Source of the DNA: Toxonevra muliebris
Taxonomy: Eukaryota > Arthropoda > Insecta > Diptera > Pallopteridae
Assembly (NCBI GenBank): GCA_963691655.1
Contig: OY829326.1
Span: 94,357,235 to 94,421,234 of the forward strand
Length of the DNA stretch: 64,000 bases
Reading direction: 5' to 3'
The translations under genes and the position numbers were made by a program. The stretch's first letter is position 1; each line of letters opens with the position of its first letter. Positions 1-9,860 of the stretch are shown piece by piece. The notes beneath the pieces are model-generated. The model saw nothing but the letters and a program-made list of their open reading frames with translations, searched no databases and had not been told where the DNA came from.

Positions 1-108
1 TGTTTTCATTTTCGCAATTTAAGGTCCGGAAATATACTGTCTTCTACAAGACAGCTATAGATCTGCGCCGAACGAAAAATCGTCGTTTGTTAGCACATTC
101 ATTATTTT

Positions 109-1239
109 CTATACAATATTTTTATTCAATAGAATTTGTACTCCTAAACTGAGCATTAAAAAATGGTTATATCTTTCAGTATCTAAAATGTCAGCAAGTA
201 CGAAGATTCCAGTATATAAAAGAAACAATATTAATTCTGTAGCTTTACGTCTTTCAATTTTATTTAGACCACTTGGATGCCTCGCAAATTCTTTGAGAAC
301 TTGATTGTTAAGAAAAGTAATCTGGAATTAATTAAATTGATTTTTGGTAATTGTAACGAAAAGTTCTTACTTCTTTGTCTAACTCAGCCAAAGAATAAAG
401 TTTTGGTTACGCCAAAACACACCACATGCATATAATCATAAGGAAACGACTTAATGATGTCTGTTTGTGATGATTAATATCTGATCGCGAACGGAAATTT
501 GAATCGGAAATCATTCTATGATTAAGTGATTCCCTTCCTGGAGTACATTTTATTACTCGCAAGCTAAACTTCTATCTAATAAATTGGATCGTCCACAAAT
601 TTTTCCAAATATATGCTTGGGCATAATGCTTGACTCTGGCAGTAATAGGCGACCACAATCATGACATCCGGCGTTCCATTAACATTTATTAATATAAGCC
701 AAGTTTGGAAGTCTGGAAGTTTGAACTTTTTGCCAAAAGAAGCCAATCTATCAATATTTGAAGCTAATTTCAGTGGAACTATAAGTATTTTTGATGAAAA
801 AGTCGGTTAGCGAGTTCTCAACCCCTAAGTATTCCCCAGATCCTATTTTATCCATTGGTGGTATCTTGGAAATAGGTTTTACGGTTCTTACATCTTTCGA
901 AATCCCCTTTACATGGTGGCTTAGTATTACAAGTAGGCTGTTTATAGCTGCGTTTGCAATGTTGTGTTGGACCGCCCAGGTTGCTAACTCTTCTTTTACA
1001 TTATATGTGAAACATTTTTCCGATAAAAATTCCTTTTCGGAGCTATCTTCACGAACGGAAAAACCTTCATTTTCCTCCTTAAGCATATCATCATTACTTA
1101 GGAATAAAAAATGTTGGCCGGCAGTTGATGCTAAAGGCTCTAGTGTCAAGGTTTCGCCAGCTCTTGGGCGTTGCGGCAGTAATCCTGATATCTGCTTTAC
1201 TTCAGTTTTTAATTTTTCGAGTTTATGCATTTTGTCCAC
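109..1239 (-). mobile_element. Degenerate transposase relic, Tnp2/CACTA-like (tentative)
   Basis: Read on the minus strand. A 162-codon frame opens at 1239 and ends at 751; its middle (ELATWAVQHNIANAAINSLL, then LSHHVKGISKDVRT) matches the N-terminal part of a transposon-borne protein family common in insects and cnidarians. Past a frameshift near 760-780 the next conserved block appears (SNIDRLASFGKKF...DFQTWLILINVNG), the counterpart of the family's IDGLP...FWPI motif. A further block lies near 540-400 (NHH...MICMWCVL), and a clean stretch of about 60 codons runs 292-112 (EFARHPSGLNKIERRKATEL, then FLLYTG...HFLML) to a stop at 109-111. The blocks keep the family order but are joined by stops and frameshifts, so this is a dead copy. 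Membership is recognised from memory of the family's motifs; the superfamily label is a guess. Element ends were not found. Confidence 0.5.
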
Positions 1240-1412
1240 TTTTTTTCTTCTAATTTAAAATATAAAGTTTTTCACAAAAATTATTTCTTTATAACAAAAA
1301 TTATTGTTTTTTCTTTTTGTCACTTCTGTTGAAAACATATGATATGATATCAGTGTTGCCATAACAAAATATGCAAGTATTTTTCCATTTATTATAGTGC
1401 GGCCCACGAGAG

Positions 1413-1524
1413 TGTATTTCAGACAAATTTAACATTTCGTTGAAATGCAGAATTTCACCATACAAAAAGTGTCAAATGAAATTCTGCATTTCAGACTTAT
1501 TTCATTGAAATGTGTCTGAAATGA
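1413..1524. repeat. Short inverted-repeat (MITE-like) element
   Basis: About 112 bp that folds on itself. The left arm reads TGTATTTCAGACAAATTT and on to TTGAAATGCAGAATTTCA; the right arm carries TGAAATTCTGCATTTCAG and ends TGTGTCTGAAAT. There is no coding potential and no clear target duplication. It resembles a non-autonomous terminal-inverted-repeat element; the superfamily cannot be assigned. Confidence 0.45.
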
Positions 1525-2210
1525 AGAAATTAACTAGCAACCCTCGAACGTAAGGTTGTAAAAAACAGGAAAAATTTAAGATCTATTACATTTTTTAGAC
1601 ATTTTGGATTTTGTTTTCATAACAGCTGTTCTAGTGATATTTATTAAGCAAAAAAAAAAAATGGAGTCGGAGAGTTATTCATTGCCATTCCTCAAATTTT
1701 CCATGATTGTTTTATAAATTCTAGGTGTCCAAATCCAATTGCAAGGCAACATTTTTATTTATGTTTATTTGCACAAAACATACACAAAAATTCTTCTTCT
1801 TCTCCAAACTTATAATCTGTCAAAAAATGGAAGGAAATTAAAATGTTTCACAAACTAGAATAGAATGATTTTACAAAATTTTACAACTAATGCATCATGC
1901 CGTTTCGAAGACGCAAACCCTGATTACTGATTTTGGATTAATCACTTCGAAATCAGTTTTCTGATTTTACACCAGCGAAACGCACCCATTGAGAAGAATA
2001 TTTGAACTCGAATGATGCTGAATTATCAACTTGAGAATTATAAATTTTTCAAAGGTTAGACAATTTTGTTTGTGCTTATTGGGTAGTTATTTCCAGATTC
2101 TTTAAAAAAACATTTGGATCAACTTAGAGTATAAGCAGTGGTAAATTATATTTAAAAAAAGAGTTATGCTGCTTTTTCGGCTTTGTTTGGCAAACGCCAA
2201 ACTGAGAAAC
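1525..2210. other. AT-rich spacer, no gene seen
   Basis: No open frame with recognisable protein motifs, no RNA gene, and no repeat with clear ends. A run of A at about 1650 and several T-rich runs are the only visible structure. Confidence 0.5.
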
Positions 2211-2270
2211 CATGGTGAAATCATGTAGAAGGTGATAGCAAGATTAGAACAATTTCACCTTGGCGAAAAC
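2211..2270 (+). repeat. Dispersed repeat, copy A (inverted match at 16641-16699)
   Basis: The segment CATGGTGAAATCATGTAGAA followed by GGTGATAGCAAGATTAGAAC and CAATTTCACCTTGGC recurs in reverse complement at 16641-16699 with a few differences. The match is end to end over about 60 bases, so both are copies of one dispersed element, but neither has clear TIRs or TSDs here. Confidence 0.5.
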
Positions 2271-2292
2271 AAAATATCTTTGTTGCGGTAGA

Positions 2293-3814
2293 TAGTGTCC
2301 GACCGAAGGTGATTTTTTGGCTGTTCACTGTCGAAGGATCTGACAAATATTATTTATTTCAAGAATCATTTAAAAATTTGTTTACGTCAAAACATAAAGT
2401 AACATCGACTATATATCTGCAGAACGACTGTCGTTCAACGACTCCTGTGTCAAAGAAAAAAGTTGGGCGATGGCTGCCATAATTCTGCTTATCTAAAATC
2501 AAAGAGTATTAAATCAGCGTATTAATTGATAGACCTGTAGCCGGAACCAGAATAAACCCTCTAGTTCCCAAAATTTTTGATTGATTTAAAAAAAATTGGG
2601 ATTGATAAATTTTAATGTAAAAAGCATAAATCTGATCTCAAAACCCTAAAAAATTTAGTAGGCGTGGTTTTATGAAGCCGGAAAAGTTGAATGCCTAAAA
2701 GTATTTGATGTTGAATAAACTTTTAAGAAATTTTTTTTAAATAACTAAATATTTTATATAAAAAATTTAAATTCCTAGCTACTCACAGCTAGTTTTTTTA
2801 TCTGGCTAGTATGACGGGAAGTATTTTATTTATATTTTTTATTTTTATCTCAAATTCAAATAAAATAACTATTTTTTTTTGTTTTTGACAAATTTTGGCT
2901 TTGACTGTCGCTAACATCATAATAACACATAACTAACGCATATTTTTAAAAGCTTGGGAAATTCCATATTGACAACAAAAACCTATTTAGGTGGTAATAA
3001 AACCCGTTTTGATGATGGCTGTCTATAGACACGCTTGGGAGCTAGAGAGTTAGGTAAAAATATTGAAAATTCAATTATTGGGATAGTCTTATTGTACTTA
3101 TGTTCTTTTAGTTAAGTCATTAAAAGTTTCTATTTTTATCAATCTAGTTTTGGAAATAAGTATTTGATTTTTGTCATTTTTTTTTTAACTATTTCAATTT
3201 AATTAAAACACATTGAGAGATATCACAATGATCCTGATTCGGACGGAGTAGAACGCCATTGAAGATACGATAAAAATTTAAGAATCAGTTCATTAGCTTT
3301 GGAGATATTGTGGCAGCCATTTTGAAAAATGCTGTTTTGGGAAAAACTAGTTTTAAAGTTCAAATATGGATGACTCCTGTATTAGGGCCTGCAAATAAAC
3401 ATCTGTAACTTTCTATCGACTGTGAATTTCAAAGAATCCCCTACACATATATTCTAGAGCTTCTGCTGCCTCTAATTGTATTAGCTCCAGCAGGTTGTTC
3501 GTTAAAAAAAGATCACTGATTACTGTTTGCACGGTTGTAACTCTGTTGGTTACTTCAAAAGTAAAAATGGAACAAGCAAACGGAGAATGCATAACACAGA
3601 AATTGTAATGTAAATACTTTATATAACCACTTCACATTTATTTATTTGTATAAATTTTTACTGCCAATCAATAGTAAAAATTATTGTAAAATAAAATGCT
3701 TATAATCTTCGGCTTCGGCAAAATACTTCGGCCAAAACTTCGGCCATTTTTTGCCGAAGCCGAAAGTGCAATTTTAGGCCGAAGAACCGAAGCCGATTAT
3801 TCGGTCGGACACTA
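2293..3814. mobile_element. TIR element with TAGTGTCCGACCGAA ends
   Basis: The two ends are near-perfect inverted repeats: TAGTGTCCGACCGAA at 2293 and TTCGGTCGGACACTA ending at 3814. GTAGA lies directly outside both ends, a candidate 5-bp target duplication. The right subterminal region (about 3706-3800) is an array of CTTCGGC and GCCGAAG words in both orientations, the kind of repeated motif that transposases bind near element ends. No transposase frame remains. A second element (2557-3049) sits inside. The ends resemble some hAT-type termini, but the 5-bp duplication does not fit hAT, so the superfamily is open. Confidence 0.6.
2557..3049 (-). mobile_element. piggyBac-like MITE, family P1 copy 1
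   Basis: The left end CCCTCTAGTTCCCAA and right end CTTGGGAGCTAGAGAG are inverted repeats. The right flank is TTAG and the left flank TAAA, both one step from the TTAA duplicated by piggyBac-type elements. Internal sequence aligns in reverse orientation to the copies at 37631 and 43096 (shared words TGACTGTCGCTAAC, CGGGAAGTATTT, GTCTATAGACACGCTTGGGA). It has no coding frame, so it is non-autonomous. It lies inside the 2293-3814 element and is therefore the younger insertion. Confidence 0.65.
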
Positions 3815-4427
3815 GTAGATACCATTAAATGTCATAATCAGCAGCACAATGAGAAAATTATTAAATACACTCGCCAATTGTATGTTGAATTTTTTTAACT
3901 ATAAGCCAGAAACCTGCGCCGTGCGGCTTACAGTCAATTTTGCGCCACCGCTTTGTTTTTACTTGCTACCGGCCGTAATTCATCGGCTAAGCCGTAGTCA
4001 TTGTACAAATGAACGACAAACTACAAAATATGAATTGAATAACAATTAACAGATAAATTTGCTTATAATAAGATTGTTTAAAATATTATATTCGAGTATT
4101 TTTATATCAGCTGCCGAAACAAAAGAAAATATCGGCTACCAGCCACCGTCTAAAAATCGTCCAACCGCCGATAAATAAAAAAGAGGCAACATGTTGGCCA
4201 GAAAGAGCAGAAATATGATGGAAAAAATGGCGTCGAAATGCCAGCAGCTCTACGGAGCAGAAATTCACAACAACACATTCAGAAGACACACACGCCACAG
4301 TTGCGCAACAGCTGTACCTTCTGAATGCAACCAATAACAAAACACCTTTGTTGTTGCGGTCATATTGGTAAACAATCAAAAGCATAGTTAATGGAGAAAA
4401 AGTAAACAAACAATCAGAAGTAAAAAA

Positions 4428-4485
4428 TCAAGGTGAATTTAAGTATACCATGTGAAGTTACCAGCAACTCATTCTTCTTCTTTCT
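4428..4485 (+). repeat. Dispersed repeat, left arm (inverted match at 8041-8090)
   Basis: TCAAGGTGAATTTAAGTATA followed by CCATGTGAAGTTACCAGCAA and CTCATTCTTCTTC. The same text appears in reverse complement at 8041-8090. The two arms point toward each other across 3.6 kb holding a Harbinger MITE, a LINE fragment and a hAT element, so they could be the TIRs of one older element later filled with insertions, or two independent copies. No target duplication could be read. Confidence 0.45.
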
Positions 4486-4647
4486 CAAAACCATAGGTCT
4501 TGGTCAATACCATAGGATGTCAAAATCATTGTTTACTTTTGATTGTTTGTTTATGTTTTTTCTCTCCCCATTTTGACATTCACTGCATACCGGCATTATA
4601 GGGACTATACACGATTAAGCTTCGTATATAGCATTTTAAGTATATTA

Positions 4648-4809
4648 GTGGTTGTTCACGCGCGTGCAATCATGAACGTGTCTAGAAGTGAGAGGTTGAA
4701 AAAGTAGGTAGTTGGAAATAGACAGGCGAGTTTCTATCTCTTTATTACTACCTATTTTTTCCACCTCTTTCAGACAGGCGTTCATGATTGCGCCCGTGTG
4801 AACAGCCAC
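4648..4809. mobile_element. Harbinger-type MITE, 162 bp, TTA duplication
   Basis: The ends are about 31-bp inverted repeats: GTGGTTGTTCACGCGCGTGC then AATCATGAACG at the left, and CGTTCATGATTGCGCCCGTG then TGAACAGCCAC at the right. TTA flanks both sides (4645-4647 and 4810-4812). A 3-bp TTA/TAA duplication is typical of the PIF/Harbinger superfamily. The middle is a T-rich loop with no coding potential, so it is non-autonomous. Confidence 0.7.
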
Positions 4810-4812
4810 TTA

Positions 4813-5420
4813 GTGAGAAATCTTCAAACCGACTGCAGACTGCTTGTTTGATGAAAATCAAAGCTTGTTTGATATTGCTTGACGGCCCGTCAACGATCGC
4901 ATCGTATTTATTTATTTATTTTTTTCAGACTGGGGATTTAGTGAATAAATTTCGCTCTTCACTACTTTTAGTGCCAATGGGAGTAAGGCTACTATCACTA
5001 AACGTTTAGTGGTAGTGGAAATCGAAACCACTTAACTAGTGAAAATTATTCCCCACTACCCATTTAGTGGTAAGTGTAGAGAGTTCAATTGAAAGTTAAA
5101 TTGAAATGCATTGTAAAAGAATGTATGAATGTTTGAATGAATGAATATATTAACCTTTTTCTTATACTAAATACTTTGTAGAAAGTGCAATTTCGATGAG
5201 TACATAGACTACTAGATATTCTAAATGCTAACTTAAATAATAATTAAATTGGATATTGCAGTGTCATAATTAACAAATTTTTAAATTTACATCTATTTGA
5301 GTGATTATAAAAATCTATGTAGCTGCAGACTTCATTTGCTTCCCTTAAACAACGTGTTATAGGCTCATTGCGACAGTAGTTTACTCTATGATAAGGTTCA
5401 TAAAAAAGACTTCTCGATCT
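4813..5420. other. Spacer, no gene seen
   Basis: Low-complexity AT-rich DNA. Around 4945-5070 the words TTTAGTG and CACTTA/CACTAAA recur in both orientations (for example GTTTAGTGGTAGTGG and CCCATTTAGTGGTAAGTG), suggesting a degraded small repeat, but no ends could be fixed. Confidence 0.4.
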
Positions 5421-6262
5421 TTAGTTACGAGTAGGACAATAAAAGCCAATTAATTGAAGCAGAGGTGGGCAATCAATATGATTATTAGTAATATCTCTTA
5501 CAAACATAACAGAGAAGTATTTACGCCTAACTTGAAGAGATTGTATGCCAAGCAAGAGACTTCTGATCGTATAAGATGGCATACCAGTATTCCAGAGCAA
5601 TTTATGAATGGCACATCTCGTAAATTTTCTCTGAACCCTTTCAATTCTTAACGAATGGACAGAATAAAAAGGATCCCAGATAATGCTGTAATACTCCAAT
5701 ATAGACCTCACAAATTAAAAATATAAAGCTTTGAGAGTGTAAGGATCCGAAAAATATTTTGAGTTCCTTATAAAAATCCAAGCATAGATCTAGCTTTAAC
5801 TATTAAGTAGTTAATATGCTTGGAAAAACAAATTTTGGAGTCAAAAAGAACCCCAAGATCACATTTTTCGTTAATCCTGGTTAGTGCTGTATCCTTTAAA
5901 ATATACTGAAGTCGAACTGCGTGTATAGTTGATCCGTCAAGCATATGCTCAGTTTTTGTTGTTTTCTGTGAGAAAACATAGTAACAAAACTGTTTTGCCG
6001 ACGGTAAATATAGTCCAGTCATTATAAGGATTTTCGTCATAATTCTTATGTGGAATTTTTCTTCACTATTTGTTAGTGGGTGTATGATAGATGGAAAACC
6101 ACAAAAATCAGTTCTGGTGTTGCAGAGCGACCCCCCTCCCCAAAAAAACCCCCCCTTTGGTGAAAAAAGCCTTTTTTTACTAATAAGGCTGTGGTTATAT
6201 TGGGAGTATGCTTGGCGAACACCATGAAATTGTTGTTGCACCGAATACAAAGAGAGAGTCAT
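5421..6262 (-). mobile_element. Non-LTR retrotransposon (LINE) RT C-terminal fragment
   Basis: Two minus-strand frames, 6262-5768 and 5711-5421, together give the end of a reverse transcriptase of the jockey-like kind. The first ends in DLGVLFDSKICFSKHINYLI and VKARSMLGFL, the thumb-proximal motif of these RTs (DLGV.FD..L.F..HI....A...LGF). After a frameshift near 5712-5767 the second continues with RSILEYYSIIWDPFYSVHSL and RIERVQRKF, the usual next block (Y..L..RSILEYAS..W.P). Upstream (about 6262-5960) the frame is noisy and includes a C-run in the + strand (6131-6155) that wrecks the reading. It is a 5'-truncated, frameshifted, inactive copy. Clade assignment is from motif memory only. Confidence 0.75.
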
Positions 6263-6300
6263 TGTTTACTCTCGATCTCGAACGAACACGATATGCTCGG

Positions 6301-7706
6301 CAGTGTGGCCAACTCAGCACTTTTCCCGCTTAATTTAGTGCTTTTTGAAAATTAAAACGCGGAAAAAAGTGGTTTAGTGGTCAACGGGTTTTTAAACGCG
6401 TTTTCTCAATTTAAAAGACACAAAATGCTCCGCTATATAATCCATTTCCTGAATAATCCTAACAATATTTTTTATCAAAACAATGAGCAATGAACTTATT
6501 TAAAACCTAAATTCGTAACCGTAAGTCACTCAATCCAATAAATTCTTTACTTCATATAAAAAATGGATTAAAACACGAAAATTAATTTGTTGAAAACTAC
6601 AATACACCTGATGACGTAAATGCTTCCAGATTGAGACCACAGAGTGTGTTATGGCCAGAAGAAGGTAAAACTAATGAAGAGACTTCTACATCGATATGTG
6701 ATAGTTATAAATTATATAAAGAAAATACAGAGTTTTTGTGATCAAAGTGCATAAAATACTCCTTTTCCATTATCTTATTTTAGTTTTTCTTGTGATTGTA
6801 TAATTTAGAAATGCTAAGAATTAAAAACTTTAAGAATACATCTATTTAACTAATTTTCTTTTTAATACAACAGAATCCCAATAATTCGTGACCAGCAGTT
6901 TTTTACGAATTACAAACCCTTTCACCCCCCAGTTTTTCGTCAAAATCTGGTTGAGTTTCTTGAATATTTTATGCAAAATTAAAATAAATTTAGAAAAATA
7001 ATATGTCCAGGGCTCTTAATCTTTAAAGTCATTCTTAAGTTTTCTAATGGGGCATAGTGTCTGTTATAACCTTTGTAACCAGGAATTATAGCAAAGCCAA
7101 TTTACCGCGATGACACTGCTTCAATCCACTCATTGACGGCCAGTATCCGTATTTTAAAGAAAACTCAAATAAAATGGAACCGTATCTCCCATTTCACTTA
7201 AGTTTTCGAACATTATTGGGATATACAATCCCAGGGTTAACGAGGTTAAAATAAGAAAAATACAAGGGTCTTCTCCTGTATCTTGCAAACCACAAAAAAT
7301 TCCATAAAAAAGTGAACGTAGCTATCTACAATGATTGATTTTTTTCGAATCATAGTTCCATAAAATTTTGCTTTGCATTACGAATTATAAGAGATTGTTT
7401 ACAACCAATTTCGATTTATAAGAGGTTAAATAGACCCTGTTTAAAAAAAAAAATTACAAATTAGCGAGGGGACCAAAATGTGTAGAATTTTTGTGAATTA
7501 AAGCGAGTTTTTCAAGCGACCAGCAGTTTATTACGAATTATTGAGATTTTCGAATTAACGGGGTATGAATTATCTCGATTGTACTGTATATAAAAAAATT
7601 TGTGTTTTACACTTTTACAAGGAAAAAATTTAGCGCTTTTTAAAGAAAATACTCGTTTTTTTTCTTAATTTTAGCGGATTTTGAAAAATAAAAGTTGGCC
7701 ACACTG
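6301..7706. mobile_element. hAT-type element, 8-bp TSD ATGCTCGG
   Basis: The left end CAGTGTGGCCAACT and the right end AGTTGGCCACACTG are perfect 14-bp inverted repeats. ATGCTCGG flanks both sides exactly (6293-6300 and 7707-7714), the 8-bp duplication expected for hAT, and CAG...CTG termini are typical. Subterminal sequence is also partly inverted (GCACTTTTCCCGC, TTAGTGCTTTTTGAAAAT at the left; TTAGCGCTTTTTAAAGAAAA, TTAGCGGATTTTGAAAA at the right). No transposase frame survives, so this is a non-autonomous or gutted copy. It carries a second, pogo-like insertion inside. Confidence 0.8.
6871..7586. mobile_element. pogo/Tigger-like element nested in the hAT element
   Basis: The left end CAGAATCCCAATAATTCGTG then ACCAGCAG and the right end, read in reverse complement, CAGTACAATCGAGATAATTC with CAATAATTCG and CTGCTGGTCGC farther in, are diverged inverted repeats. 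CAGT(A)...AATTCG ends next to TA are typical of pogo/Tigger-type Tc1-mariner relatives. The TA is intact at the right; at the left it lies three bases out, so that boundary is approximate. No transposase frame was seen. Confidence 0.45.
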
Positions 7707-7714
7707 ATGCTCGG

Positions 7715-8040
7715 TATTTTGTACACCGAGCACGCCGAGTATTCAGGATGGCAATGAGTTATTTTACAAAACAGTATCATTACATACAAAATAGTATTAA
7801 ACAAACGAATATATTTTGGCAAAAAGCAACTCTGCAACGAGCTGAACGTAACCGCCATGACCGAGCACGGAAGAAATCCAGGCACTAACTGGTTAACGGT
7901 ACATGCTTGACGAGTGTACACGCAGCCGTTCGTCCTTGTTTTATCTATGTGTTAGTTATGCTTGAAACTGAATTTGATGTACTTATCCCCCACTTTATGG
8001 CAGCACAACACGGATATGTGTTTTTCGGACCACGGAGAAA
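7715..8040. other. Spacer, no gene seen
   Basis: A short hairpin-like run of GCTCGG and CCGAGC words at 7708-7737 follows the hAT duplication. The open frame 7640-7921 on the minus strand shows no protein motif. Confidence 0.4.
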
Positions 8041-8090
8041 GTAGAAGAATGAGTTGCTGGTAACTTCACCTTGTATAAATTCACCTTGAG
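8041..8090 (-). repeat. Dispersed repeat, right arm (inverted match at 4428-4485)
   Basis: GTAGAAGAATGAGTTGCTGG, TAACTTCACCTTGTATAAAT and TCACCTTGAG form the reverse complement of the 4428-4485 segment with only a few changes. It ends in a tract with no visible gene. Confidence 0.45.
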
Positions 8091-8809
8091 TAAAATTTTG
8101 CTAGTAGCTAAATTTAACAGCGTAACAAAAATGTTTTCTTAAAAACAGAATAATCGAACAGAAAACTAGTAAAATTTGCAAATAAACTAACTGATATGTT
8201 TAAACAGCTGTTTAAAAATAAAGTTTTTCAATTATTTAAAAAGTAATAAAAACCCAGGAATGCTTTAGTCAGTTAATTGTTCGCTGATGACATTTAATCG
8301 GGTACAAAATGGTAAGCATTAAAAATAATTGAGTAATTAACAATATGCAATCAAAATTCTATTAATTTTAAAGTTCCCGCATACAGAAACAATATTTTGC
8401 AAATTGCTGATATTAAATTTGCTCATATTAGCATTGCATTTGTGCTCTATCTTTTTTTTTTTAATTCTCAAAAATATTTGCAGCTTGCCCAATTTAAGCA
8501 TTGGTTATACATTCACACAAAAAAAAATTGCGAATGCGGATGTCAAAATTATGCGAATCTTTCGCATATAGCGAATGCGAGTGCCTCAATTCACGTTATA
8601 TCACTAGCGTATTGTACTATCAGCATAATAGTAAGCAATCAAATAGGAATCTTAATAAGGATTTTGCTCTGAGATTATGAAGTCCAAACTATCTGACCAA
8701 TACTGCCCCAGATAGGGTCACAAAGGAGAAAATCGCTGATTTCAAAAATGTGATCCCCATTTTTGTTAACCTTATAGTTTTTCCAAAAATAGCTCATTTT
8801 GACCGAATT
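8091..8809. other. Spacer, no gene seen
   Basis: AT-rich. GCGAATGCGA-type words repeat at about 8528-8582. The small frame 8397-8672 has no recognisable motif and dipteran low-complexity composition. Confidence 0.4.
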
Positions 8810-9130
8810 TATATAATTTGATTAAAGCTTCAAATCTAGTTTTATTCCTAGATATTTAACTTCTTGCGTAACACCGATCATCGTATCACCAGTTTTATGG
8901 GCTTCATGCACGGCAGTATTCTTTTCCTAATGAAGAATACTGGGGTTGTCTGCATGAGGTTTAGTCCCTTTTGGGTAAAATCGTAGAGTTTGTCTTTCTA
9001 TTTCCTTCTTACCATAAAGACCATGTCGTAGGTATAACTCTGATAGGTTATGCCCTTGTCTATTAGCGTTGTGAGAAGTTCGTTTACTAAATACTAGGAC
9101 CCATAGAAGAGATAATACCCTCACAGTTTG
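8810..9130 (-). mobile_element. Second non-LTR RT fragment
   Basis: The minus strand shows, across two frames, GLNLMQTTPVFFIRKRILP and then GVTQEVKYLGIRLDLKL near 8890-8815. This resembles the RT segment of telomere-proximal-type or jockey-like LINEs (G..LNP.KT.LVLFTRK...KYLGV.LD.KL). The catalytic YADD block is not present, and stops or frameshifts separate the pieces. It is a short dead fragment, probably unrelated to the 5421-6262 copy. Recognition rests on one good motif. Confidence 0.45.
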
Positions 9131-9860
9131 AAACCTTATTGTGTTTTCGTTAATATTTTGTCGATAAAATAAAATCTAATGTTTTCTTTTCTCAAAAAAA
9201 ATTCTGCTTTCATGTAAAACAGAATTTTTTATTTTGCCCTCAATTGAGCCGAGAATAGGACGGAAAACATCAAACTTTAAAATATTTTCCTGCAGGTGGT
9301 ATTCTGCAAGGCAAAATATCTTGTCCCGTCACATTGAACAAGTAAAAAATTCTGCATTTCATATACTTTTGCGGTCAACATTTTTAGAATAGAACACTAT
9401 ATATTTTTGCGGTCAACATTGTTTTTGAGAACAGAACGGAAAAAAAATCAGAGCTGACTAAGAGGGCAGAAAAAATATGCAAATTTTTTTAAGGAAAGAA
9501 AACGCCATAAGTCACTAAAATAAAAAATCCTACGACATAGGCTAGATAATTATATATATATATAATAACCACAAAAATTTCAAGTCAATTGGCTCAGTGG
9601 TTGTCGAGATATTTAAAAATCAGCGCAAAGCAGTTAAAAATTCAGTTGGCTGATGTGTGTGAAGGGTTTTATGGCTGCTGTTCCCATCTATTGTTACGGG
9701 TGTAATCTTCTCCTGTTTGTTGAACACTGCCAATTAGTTATTTTTTCTGAATACACTCTCTTTGCCATGCAACTGTCAAACGAAAGTTTGTTTACAGTGT
9801 GGTGTGCGAAAATTTAATTTTGATAAGTTATAAAATTATTTAAGAATAATATTAATAAAA
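9131..9860. other. Upstream region of the zinc-finger gene
   Basis: No coding sequence. AAAACAGAATTTTTTATTTT near 9220 and TATATATATATA at about 9552 are the only simple structures; two near copies of ATATA(C/T)TTTTGCGGTCAACATT (about 9361 and 9400) form a short direct repeat. The promoter and 5' UTR of the + strand zinc-finger gene must lie in the last few hundred bases; no core element was convincing. Confidence 0.4.

Noticed and set aside
791..1258. 155-codon + strand frame over the transposase relic
   Set aside because: It is the antisense shadow of the minus-strand relic, which has the recognisable motifs.
3849..4049. 66-codon + strand frame
   Set aside because: No motif and repeat context; chance frame.
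4107..4409. 100-codon minus frame
   Set aside because: Composition of repetitive non-coding DNA with hydrophobic bias from T-rich strand; no family motif.
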